A DNA stretch of 64,000 nt. Source: Flavobacterium sp. ZT3R18 (lineage in GTDB: Bacteria; Bacteroidota; Bacteroidia; Flavobacteriales; Flavobacteriaceae). The stretch's first letter is position 1. Each line of letters begins with the position of its first letter. The translations under genes were made by a program, and so were the position numbers. The stretch lies in assembly GCF_007097385.1 (NCBI RefSeq), contig NZ_VJZS01000007.1, forward strand, positions 124,001-188,000, written 5' to 3'. Of the stretch, positions 47,083 to 54,281 are shown piece after piece. The notes under the pieces are model-generated. The model was not told the origin of the DNA and made no database searches. It saw only the letters and a program-made list of their open reading frames with translations.

Positions 47083-47186
47083 CAGCCGTTTTGAGCTAGT
47101 GTGTGATTTAGTGGAATTACCGTTTCGCATCAACTTTTCTGCAAAGCCGAAAATTGAAAGGTTACGAACCACACACCATCTCAAAG
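47075..47186. repeat. attC-like 3'-end repeat, copy 1
   Basis: Begins CCCGCTAACAGCCG over the stop codon of the membrane gene and ends with a 52-bp block (47135-47186) that is exactly repeated, in reverse orientation, at 63222-63273. TTTTGAGCTAGTGTGTG at the left and CACACACCATCTCAAAG at the right are imperfectly inverse, so the element folds like an integron attC site, but the core does not match RYYYAAC/GTTRRRY exactly. Confidence 0.6.
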
Positions 47187-47268
47187 TGCTAGAGCATTAA
47201 TGTTTATACTATAAAAAAAAGCATCTCCGAAATACAAAACAATATTTAATTACAATAAAAATTTAAAA

Positions 47269-47811
47269 ATGACAAAAGCACTTATAATTATTGACATTCA
47301 AAATGACTATTTTGAAAATGGCAAAATGGAACTTGTTGGATCTGAAAAAGCAAGCGAAAACGCTAAAAAAATACTTGAAATTTTTAGAGATAAAAATTTA
47401 CCAATTGTTCATATACAGCATATAGCGACAAGCCCCACTGCAACCTTTTTTTTACCTGATACCGAAGGTGTTATAATAAACAAGAATGTAGAGCCAAAAG
47501 GAGACGAAAAAGTAATTATTAAGCACTATCCAAATAGTTTTAGAGAAACTGAATTGTTAGATTTTTTAAAAAGCAAGCAGATTTCAGAGTTAGTAATTTG
47601 TGGAATGATGACTCATATGTGTATTGACACGACAACGAGAGCAGCCTACGACCTTGGCTTCAAATCGATTGTAATTGGAGATGCGTGTGCAACAAAAGAC
47701 TTAGAACTTTATGGAGAAAAAGCAAATGCAAAAGAAGTTCAAATCGCATATTTATCTGCTTTGGACGGAACTTTCGCAGAAATTCAAAAAACTAGTGATT
47801 TTATCTGTTAA
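47269..47811 (+). CDS. Isochorismatase-like cysteine hydrolase
   Basis: The 180-residue protein has the full cysteine-hydrolase triad: D9 in ALIIIDIQNDYF, K85 in KVIIKHYPN and C118 in GMMTHMCIDTTTRAA. Family members cleave isochorismate, nicotinamide, ureides or similar small amides. Substrate unknown. It stands alone between the cassette-like repeat and the nitrate ABC genes, and looks like accessory cargo. Confidence 0.88.
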   Translation: MTKALIIIDIQNDYFENGKMELVGSEKASENAKKILEIFRDKNLPIVHIQHIATSPTATFFLPDTEGVIINKNVEPKGDEKVIIKHYPNSFRETELLDFLKSKQISELVICGMMTHMCIDTTTRAAYDLGFKSIVIGDACATKDLELYGEKANAKEVQIAYLSALDGTFAEIQKTSDFIC

Positions 47812-48004
47812 TACTAATCAAGGTTTGAAATGAAAGACTGGTTTTATTAGGATTGCCGAGCTACTTACGGAGATCCTTCCTTCGTCAGGATGACAAACTT
47901 ACGTGATATTGCATGCCTAAACCAAGCGGGTCTCATATACGTTCGTTCTACTAATTAATCATCTACTCGAATCTTAATTCACATCACTTATTTGATTTTC
48001 ATAG

Positions 48005-48039
48005 CAAAAAATCCCTGCAATGCCATACCATCACAGGGA
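48005..48039 (-). terminator. Terminator of the nitrate ABC operon
   Basis: TCCCTG/CAGGGA stem extended by further pairs (48012-48022 with 48029-48039), followed on the minus strand by T residues, 18 bases past the ATPase gene stop. Confidence 0.7.
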
Positions 48040-48057
48040 AACTACAATAAATCAAAC

Positions 48058-48864
48058 CTAATTTTTATAGACCATTCCCATATCTTCAATAGAGAATTTA
48101 TCGGTTAATAAGTGCAATAATTTATCTCTTAATTCAATATATTCGGGCATTTTTACGATTTCGATTTTGTTTCTGGGTCTTGGTAAATGAACTTCGACAA
48201 TTTCTCTAATGGTTGAGGCGGGACCGTTGTTCAAGACCACAATTCTATCAGACAAAAACAATGCTTCTTCGATATCATGGGTAATCATGACAATCGTTTT
48301 GTCTCTATTGTTTAGGTTCCATAATTTCAAAACTTCTAATTGCATGGTTCCTTTGGTAAGTGCATCGAGTGCGCCAAAAGGTTCATCCAACAATAAAACA
48401 CCCGGATTGATGGCAAATGCTCTTGCGATTGCCACTCTTTGCTTCATTCCTCCAGATAATTGTCCGGGTAATTTATCTTTGTGTTCAAATAAATTTACCA
48501 TTTTGAGGTTTTGCTCTACTATTTCATGTTTCTCTTTTTTGGAACCATTCATTACAGAATCTACTGCCTGAAAAATGTTTTGTTCTACCGTCATCCAAGG
48601 CAATAAGGAATAATTTTGAAACACAATTCCTCTATCTGGTCCCGGTCCTTTTATTTTTTGATTATCTAATTCAACCGTTCCGCCTGTTGGTGTAAGCATA
48701 CCAGCAATAGCGTTCATTATCGTTGATTTTCCACAACCGGAATGACCAATGATGGATACAATTTCTCCTTTTTTGATAGAAAGATTAATGTTTCTTACTG
48801 CAATATATTTCCCTTTTGGAGTTGGGAACGAAATTTCTAAATTTTTGATTTCTAAATAACTCAT
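48058..48864 (-). CDS. ABC transporter ATPase, nitrate type (NrtC/NrtD-like)
   Basis: The 268-residue ATPase has Walker A GHSGCGKST, signature LSGGMKQRVAIARA, Walker B VLLLDEPFGALD and the H-loop MITHDIEEA. It belongs to the nitrate/sulfonate/bicarbonate importer group (NrtC/D, SsuB). There is no fused substrate-binding domain such as NrtC of cyanobacteria has. It follows the permease by 20 bases. Confidence 0.9.
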   Translation of the reverse strand: MSYLEIKNLEISFPTPKGKYIAVRNINLSIKKGEIVSIIGHSGCGKSTIMNAIAGMLTPTGGTVELDNQKIKGPGPDRGIVFQNYSLLPWMTVEQNIFQAVDSVMNGSKKEKHEIVEQNLKMVNLFEHKDKLPGQLSGGMKQRVAIARAFAINPGVLLLDEPFGALDALTKGTMQLEVLKLWNLNNRDKTIVMITHDIEEALFLSDRIVVLNNGPASTIREIVEVHLPRPRNKIEIVKMPEYIELRDKLLHLLTDKFSIEDMGMVYKN

Positions 48865-48884
48865 GATGTTTTTTATTTAAATGT

Positions 48885-49772
48885 TTATCCTTTGTAAGCT
48901 ACTTTGTTTTCGAAATAAGTAAATAATTTATCAAATAGCAATCCTACTGTACCAATGATGATAATGGCCGATATTACTTTTTCTAAACTCAAGGCATTCC
49001 AACTGTCCCAAACAAAGAATCCGATTCCGGCAGCACCAGACAACATTTCGCCAGCTACAATGACTAACCAAGCCACACTTATACTTAAACGTAAGCCTGT
49101 AATGATATGGGGTAAACTGTAAGGAATCAGTATTTTGGTCAGGTAACGCATTTTTGAAAAACCAAAAGCCTTGGCCACGTTTTTATGATCTTGCGGAATC
49201 GATGCCACACCAAAAGAAGTATTGATAAGTGTAGACCACAATGAGGTAATAAAAACAATAAATACGGTAGCCATACCGGTGTCTTTGAACACAACCAAAC
49301 CTATTGGGAACCACGCTAACGGAGAAACGGGTTTTAAAAGCTGAACAATTGGATAAAAAATTTGTTTGCAAATAGTACTGGCTCCCATTAAAATCCCGAT
49401 TGGAATGGCTATTAATGAACCTAGCAAAAAACCCATCAAAACTGTTTTTATGGAACTGAATAGCTGCAATCCGATTCCTTTGTCATTTGGTCCGTAATCA
49501 TAAAATGGGTCTCGAATCATTTCGTATAAAACGGTTAGCGTTGCTTTTGGATCAGGAAGGGCTCCCTTGGTATAATAACTCAATAAACTCCAAGATCCTC
49601 CTAAAACAAACAACCCTACTCCTGCCAAAAGCAATGATTTCGATTTTGCAACTAAAGTATTTAATGCTAATTTGAGTTTGTAATTTTCGGCTGCGACACT
49701 TTTTTTAATTTCTGTCGAAATATTGATTTCTGAATCCAGTCTATCAATGGTTAGTGTGTTTTTATCTGACAT
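48885..49772 (-). CDS. ABC transporter permease, nitrate type (NrtB-like)
   Basis: The 295-residue permease has about six membrane segments and the BPD inner-membrane motif near TLINTSFGVASIPQDHKNVA with KAFGFSKMRYLTKILIPYSL. The N-terminus has a long polar stretch before the first membrane segment (LLLAGVGLFVLGGSWSLLSY). It forms the inner-membrane pore of the importer with the ATPase downstream and the binding protein upstream. Confidence 0.9.
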   Translation of the reverse strand: MSDKNTLTIDRLDSEINISTEIKKSVAAENYKLKLALNTLVAKSKSLLLAGVGLFVLGGSWSLLSYYTKGALPDPKATLTVLYEMIRDPFYDYGPNDKGIGLQLFSSIKTVLMGFLLGSLIAIPIGILMGASTICKQIFYPIVQLLKPVSPLAWFPIGLVVFKDTGMATVFIVFITSLWSTLINTSFGVASIPQDHKNVAKAFGFSKMRYLTKILIPYSLPHIITGLRLSISVAWLVIVAGEMLSGAAGIGFFVWDSWNALSLEKVISAIIIIGTVGLLFDKLFTYFENKVAYKG

Positions 49773-49857
49773 TGTAATGAAATTTAGTTTAATTATGGTG
49801 TTTCTAATGCCTCACAACCCTCTCTAGAAGCAGAGAGAGTATAGACAGTTTTATTTT

Positions 49858-51087
49858 TTACCTTTTTACAACTTTTAAATAAGCCGCAGGATTTGATGGG
49901 TCAAAAACGGTCTTGTCCATAGTAAGAGAAAATGGTTTCATATCATCATTGGGAACTTTCACTTTCATGCTCTTGGCCACTTCTTCATACAAATCTTGCA
50001 GGATCAATTTATCAGCAATCGCTTTATAATTAGGAGCTTCTTTCAAATATCCGAATCGTACAAACTGTGCCATTGCCCAAATTGCATAGGATTTACGAGG
50101 ATAATTTACCGTTCCGCCTTTGTGGAACAGCATATAATCTTTAGCATAAACCTGAACCCCTTGATTGCATCCTAAATTGTAATCGCCCATCAATCTGGAT
50201 TCTATAACATCTGCCGGAGCATTTACATAAGGAGCTCTGCCAATAATTGCAGCCGCTTTTTTACGATTGACAGGATTATCAAGCCAGATACAGGCTTCCA
50301 TAATCGCTTTCATCACTTTTTTGAGATCTTCTCTGCGTTTTGAACTGAATTCCTTATTAACAACCAATGCTTTTTCTGGATGGTCTTTCCAAATGTCTTG
50401 TGACGCAATTTGAGTAAAACCAACTCCTTGTTTTACTGCAACTCCACCCCAAGGCTCTCCCACACAATATCCGTCCATGTTACCTACCTTCATATTGGCC
50501 ACCATTTGCGGAGGTGGAATCGTAATAATTTTTACCGCTTTTTGATTAAGACCCGCGATAGACATCCAGTTTCTCAACCATAAATCGTGTGTTCCACCTG
50601 GGAAAGTCATTGCAAAAGTTACTTCTTTCTCGGCTTTTAATTTGGCAGCCACAACTGGAGTTACTTTGTTCATTTGCTTGAAACCTACTTTTCCGCAAAA
50701 ATCATTAGAAAGTGTTATCGCCTGACCATTTACGTTTAGCATCATGGCGATCATCATCTCTGATCCCGCTTTCCCTCCCACTCCCGTGTACACTGAAAAA
50801 GGCATAGAATACAAACAATGTGCCCCGTCTAGCTCGCCTGTTAGTATTTTGTCACGAACATTTGCCCATGAAGATTCCTTGGTTACTACAACTTCAACAC
50901 CGTATTTTTTGAATAAACCCAACTCTTTTGCCATAACAATTGGCGAACAATCCGTTAAGGGAATAAAACCCAATCGAACAGGATCGTTTTGAGCTGTTAT
51001 TGTTGTAAATGTGGATAGCAATACTGCAAACAAGGTCAACATTGCTGTTTTAAAAATCCTCGTTTTTTGTTTTTTTATAGTTTTCAT
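49858..51087 (-). CDS. NrtA/CmpA-type substrate-binding protein
   Basis: The 409-residue periplasmic protein has a signal peptide (FKTAMLTLFAVLLSTFTTIT, cleaved near TAQ) and the NrtA/CmpA fold: VRLGFIPLTDCSPIVMAKEL, HCLYSMPFSVYTGVGG, FPGGTHDLWLRNWMSIAG and DGYCVGEPWGGVA. It binds nitrate or bicarbonate-like oxyanions. The neighbouring nitrate genes and shared operator favour nitrate. It has no lipobox, so it is soluble or loosely attached. Confidence 0.92.
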   Translation of the reverse strand: MKTIKKQKTRIFKTAMLTLFAVLLSTFTTITAQNDPVRLGFIPLTDCSPIVMAKELGLFKKYGVEVVVTKESSWANVRDKILTGELDGAHCLYSMPFSVYTGVGGKAGSEMMIAMMLNVNGQAITLSNDFCGKVGFKQMNKVTPVVAAKLKAEKEVTFAMTFPGGTHDLWLRNWMSIAGLNQKAVKIITIPPPQMVANMKVGNMDGYCVGEPWGGVAVKQGVGFTQIASQDIWKDHPEKALVVNKEFSSKRREDLKKVMKAIMEACIWLDNPVNRKKAAAIIGRAPYVNAPADVIESRLMGDYNLGCNQGVQVYAKDYMLFHKGGTVNYPRKSYAIWAMAQFVRFGYLKEAPNYKAIADKLILQDLYEEVAKSMKVKVPNDDMKPFSLTMDKTVFDPSNPAAYLKVVKR

Positions 51088-51115
51088 TTTAAATGGATTT
51101 AAAAGTTAATTTATA

Positions 51116-52573
51116 TTATTTCTTAGCTAAAAAATTAGGTCTAATATTCAGCATCAAATAAGCAAACTGCGGAGTAAGATCTGGTGTGGCAACATTTTTT
51201 ACCGCTGCCGAAGCCATAGAATTTGTTGCTTTCATTATAGAATACCCCGCTTCGATATTGATCATTTTGGTTAAATTGTATTTCACTAACAAATCAACCT
51301 CGGTCCCTAAATAAGAGTTTAATTTTCCTCCAGCACCATCAGACAAATTATTGGCAGCTTCAAAACCATGAATGTCTAATAAGAAAGTAAGGTTGTCTTT
51401 GGCGTTGTATTTCATTTTAAAGAAATAGTCCAACAATCCTTGTTTACCAAATGGACTGGCAGCATAGAAATAATCCATACTTCCCCAGAATTTGTGTGGT
51501 GTCCCGTACAGTGGATCAAAAAGATTGCTTTTTGAATCGGCTGTAACCGCTTTTGTTCCGTCAGTTCCGGATAGATAATCAATTCCAGGGCCTACAAATA
51601 ATTTTCTTCCCACTTGTAATGTTGAAGTTACCGAAGCAAGGTTAGCACTTATCGATCTACCATCTTTGTCATGCCCTCCTTGATAATAATAGCTTCCCGT
51701 AAGATTCAGTTTTCTGGTAACAGCTGAGTTAAAGTAAATCCCTGTAGTATTACGGCTCCATACTCCAGTTCCATACACTTTAGAAGTTATAGCGGGTGTT
51801 CCCGAAGTTACATTGGTATATTTATTAAAATCATCTTTAAAGAATAGAAAAGATACGTCGCCAAAGAAGAACTTTTTACCTAAATAAGCATACTGAAATG
51901 ATTTGTACATCGTGCCAATCCCGTTCGTACCCGCGGGATAAGCAGGATTTGTTCCGTTATAAATTGTACCTGTGTTTAGTTCTTTGTTTTGGTTAAAAGC
52001 GGCTCCAACGTCAGCAATCCAGCCTTTGTTTGCAAATTTGAAAACAATCGCATCGTGTCTTCTTCCTTGTTGCAACCAATCCAGACTTCCTAGCACTTTT
52101 TGGTCGTCATAAGCAATTTCTTGACGCCCAATTTTTAAAGATAAATTTTGAATTTTGCTAATCGTATCGTTTAACATTACCTCGCCCCAAGCTTCGTGTA
52201 GCATGATTCCGTTATTTGCCTCTGTGGTTGTTCTGTTTATAGAAGAAGCATCTTGCCCCCAAACACGAACGTCTTGCAACGCCATAAACATTTTGAAACG
52301 ATACCCTGAAAAACCTATATTTAATCGTGCTCTTTGAGAATTGAACAATGCTGCTTTATCGCCTTCTTTTTGTAAGGTTCCTTGTCCTGCTCTTACTTCG
52401 GTTCTTTCTCTAAGTTGCCCTGTTGCGGTTAATTGAGCCTTTGCTTCATTATGGCTAATAATTGTTAGGACAATCCCTAAAAAAATTGATTTTGAAAGAT
52501 TGGCACCTGAAATGCTAACTTTTCTTAAACCTTGAATGCTTAGTAACGTGGTTTTAATCTTTTGCATAATCAT
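51116..52573 (-). CDS. Alginate-export-family outer-membrane porin
   Basis: The 485-residue protein has a long signal peptide (SKSIFLGIVLTIISHNEAKA) and a barrel domain of the alginate-export family: QLTATGQLRERTEVRAGQ, NSQRARLNIGFSGYRFKMFM, LKIGRQEIAYDDQKVLGSLD. It heads the operon with the nitrate ABC genes, so it probably lets nitrate through the outer membrane for NrtABC. ATG at 52573 and 52567 are both possible starts. A candidate operator is centred 38.5 bases before the first. Confidence 0.85.
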   Translation of the reverse strand: MIMQKIKTTLLSIQGLRKVSISGANLSKSIFLGIVLTIISHNEAKAQLTATGQLRERTEVRAGQGTLQKEGDKAALFNSQRARLNIGFSGYRFKMFMALQDVRVWGQDASSINRTTTEANNGIMLHEAWGEVMLNDTISKIQNLSLKIGRQEIAYDDQKVLGSLDWLQQGRRHDAIVFKFANKGWIADVGAAFNQNKELNTGTIYNGTNPAYPAGTNGIGTMYKSFQYAYLGKKFFFGDVSFLFFKDDFNKYTNVTSGTPAITSKVYGTGVWSRNTTGIYFNSAVTRKLNLTGSYYYQGGHDKDGRSISANLASVTSTLQVGRKLFVGPGIDYLSGTDGTKAVTADSKSNLFDPLYGTPHKFWGSMDYFYAASPFGKQGLLDYFFKMKYNAKDNLTFLLDIHGFEAANNLSDGAGGKLNSYLGTEVDLLVKYNLTKMINIEAGYSIMKATNSMASAAVKNVATPDLTPQFAYLMLNIRPNFLAKK

Positions 52574-52603
52574 ATGTTTTAATTAGTATGCAGCAAATTT
52601 ACA

Positions 52604-52619
52604 TAAGTACTTATACGTA
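52604..52619. promoter_or_regulatory. Candidate operator before the porin-nrt operon
   Basis: TACGTATAAGTACTTA (minus strand) fits TAMGTATWARTACKTA. The TAAGTACTTA half is also in the nirB site; the TACGTA half is also in the narK site. A TAAATTTG -7-like element follows at 52594-52601. Spacing to the start codon is close to that of nirB. Confidence 0.6.
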
Positions 52620-52848
52620 CGTACAATGTAAAATACAGACTAAAAAAACTTTTTTATACTCAAAACATAGTAATTAAGACAGCTGTATTTCTGCTTTTTA
52701 GCAGATAACCACAATAAAGACTTCTATATCAGTATTTTATAATTTTCAAGACAATCAATGTGCCGTTATGAAAAGGGATTGTTTAGCCCTTACAGAGCAA
52801 AAAAGGCAGATGAAATTAATTTGTTTACCAATATTTAGGGGGTACACG

Positions 52849-53018
52849 ACAAATTACATTTCTTAGGGAAGTTTTAAAAAATCTGCGTAAATCTGCCAAA
52901 TCTGCGTAAAAAAAATGGCACGCAGATTTGGCAGATTTACGCAGATTTGATTGATTTACCTTAAAAATAATCGTTTCTAAATCAAATAGATTGTACTTTT
53001 TTAAAAAATGTAATTTGT
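52849..53018. repeat. 170-bp nested inverted repeat with TCTGCG arms
   Basis: Outer ends ACAAATTACATTT/AAATGTAATTTGT (52849-52861 with 53006-53018) enclose perfect 29-bp arms (52879-52907 with 52920-52948) of the TCTGCG family. It fills much of the 585-base gap between the porin and FNR-like genes. A short hairpin CTGCTTTTTAGCAG is at 52693-52706. No gene. The element has the layout of a MITE. Confidence 0.8.
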
Positions 53019-53158
53019 AGCGCAGAAATTAGCTTAATTCGCTTTTTAAACATAAAAAACGATTATTTACTCGCATAGAAAGAGATGCGAGATTTTACAT
53101 TCTACTGATAGAGACTGAGTATTAGGAAAAGAAAATGAGAATGAATTTAGTATAGCAT

Positions 53159-53857
53159 TTATTTATGCTCTTTAATTTCAGATTTTAGTTTATCGGTATT
53201 AAGTAATCCTATTTTCTTGCCAACGGTTTTGATGAGCAATTCTTTTTTTAAACTAGAAATTACCCGTATCACTTGCTCATCAGTGGTTCCTGCAAAATCG
53301 GCAATTTCTTTTCTGGACAAATCAAGCTCAATTACGCCATTTAATTGTCCAAATTTTCTATGGATGTACAACAAGGTATCAATGACCCTTTCTCTCACAT
53401 TCATTTGGGCAATTTTGCGAATGTTATTCTCGCTTTTATTGAGTTCTTCCGCATAAAACAGCATTAAATCAAAGGTAAACTCAGGTACATTATGAAGAAT
53501 TTCAAGCATATCAGTATTGCTAAAATTACATAAAACGGTATCTTCTAGCGCATAAGCACCAATAAGGTAGCGCTTACTTGTACCAAAACCTCTAAAACCA
53601 ACTGTATCGCCATCCTTAGTTAACCGAACGATTTGTTCTCTTCCGTTAATGCCTGTTTTGACTGTCTTTACTTTTCCTTTATGAATAAAATACAAGCCCT
53701 GAATTGGTGCACCTTCAATGATAAATTGCTGTGATTTTTTGCATATAAAACTACGCTTCTTGTCGATGTAACTTTTCATTTGTTCTAAATGAATGTGCTT
53801 TTTAATAAAACAATTTTCATTTATGCAGCTGTTACAAGTGGTTAATTCTTCTTTCAT
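53159..53857 (-). CDS. FNR-like Crp-family regulator with cluster-type cysteines
   Basis: The 232-residue protein has a cyclic-nucleotide-binding-like domain (GAPIQGLYFIHKGKVKTVKT, KDGDTVGFRG) and a C-terminal helix-turn-helix (LSRKEIADFAGTTDEQVIRV). Cysteines at 8, 11, 16 and 110 match the E. coli FNR set C20/C23/C29/C122 in spacing (CxxCx4C and about 93 residues to the fourth). This suggests an oxygen-sensitive [4Fe-4S] cluster. The recognition helix keeps E and R at two FNR contact positions but has I where FNR has S. It probably binds the palindrome found at four promoters here, including its own. Confidence 0.85.
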   Translation of the reverse strand: MKEELTTCNSCINENCFIKKHIHLEQMKSYIDKKRSFICKKSQQFIIEGAPIQGLYFIHKGKVKTVKTGINGREQIVRLTKDGDTVGFRGFGTSKRYLIGAYALEDTVLCNFSNTDMLEILHNVPEFTFDLMLFYAEELNKSENNIRKIAQMNVRERVIDTLLYIHRKFGQLNGVIELDLSRKEIADFAGTTDEQVIRVISSLKKELLIKTVGKKIGLLNTDKLKSEIKEHK

Positions 53858-53911
53858 GGCTAAATTTTAAATCGTTCACAAAATGATTCGGTGCTAAATA
53901 TTTATTTTATC

Positions 53912-53954
53912 CAAAATTATAAAATAAAATCCATTTAATACGTATTAATACGTA
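53912..53954 (-). promoter_or_regulatory. Promoter and candidate operator of the FNR-like gene
   Basis: TACGTATTAATACGTA (53939-53954) is a perfect 16-bp palindrome. Read on the minus strand it is followed by TAATTTTG (53912-53919), a TAnnTTTG element. The palindrome centre is about 38-41 bases upstream of the expected transcription start, the class II activator position, so the regulator may activate itself. Confidence 0.6.
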
Positions 53955-54053
53955 AAAATACTTATTTTTACACTTTCGTAAAATAGAAATGGCTATGTTC
54001 TAAAATAAACAGCATTTTAGATTACAGCAATTTTATTTCTTGGCAGTTGGTTT

Positions 54054-54195
54054 GCGTGAGGGATTGTAGTGGAGCTCTTTTTTTATTCGTTGCCTTCGAC
54101 AAGCGTTCGGCTGAGCTCACGCCGAAGTCTCAGGCAACGAATAAAAAAAAGCGAGAACGGAAAGCCCGACCCGTAGTTTTTACGGAGGGTCACGC
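54054..54195. repeat. Multi-stem structured element between the FNR-like and nitrate reductase genes
   Basis: Outer GCGTGA/TCACGC (54054-54059 with 54190-54195), a perfect 17-bp arm TTTTTTTATTCGTTGCC (54078-54094) pairing with 54133-54149, an inner TTCGGC/GCCGAA hairpin (54106-54126) and a GACCCGT..GGGTC hairpin (54168-54190). It reads best from the minus strand. Flanks AATAAACAGCATTTT and AAAAATGCTGCCATTTG are themselves inverse. From memory it resembles a repeat family common in Flavobacterium genomes. Confidence 0.6.
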
Positions 54196-54281
54196 CCAAA
54201 TAAAAATGCTGCCATTTGTAGAATAAAGAGACAGAAACAAATCAATATACTAGCTTTCATTATTAATAAAGAAATTCAATA

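Noticed and set aside
46424..47186. True integron cassette
   Set aside because: The boundary GTTAGCG/CGCTAAC does not match the RYYYAAC/GTTRRRY core and no integrase is in the window; kept only as attC-like.
47820..48000. Possible gene remnant between the isochorismatase gene and the ABC operon
   Set aside because: No frame longer than a few dozen codons; the CTTCGTCAGGATGACAAA piece looks like a repeat fragment only.
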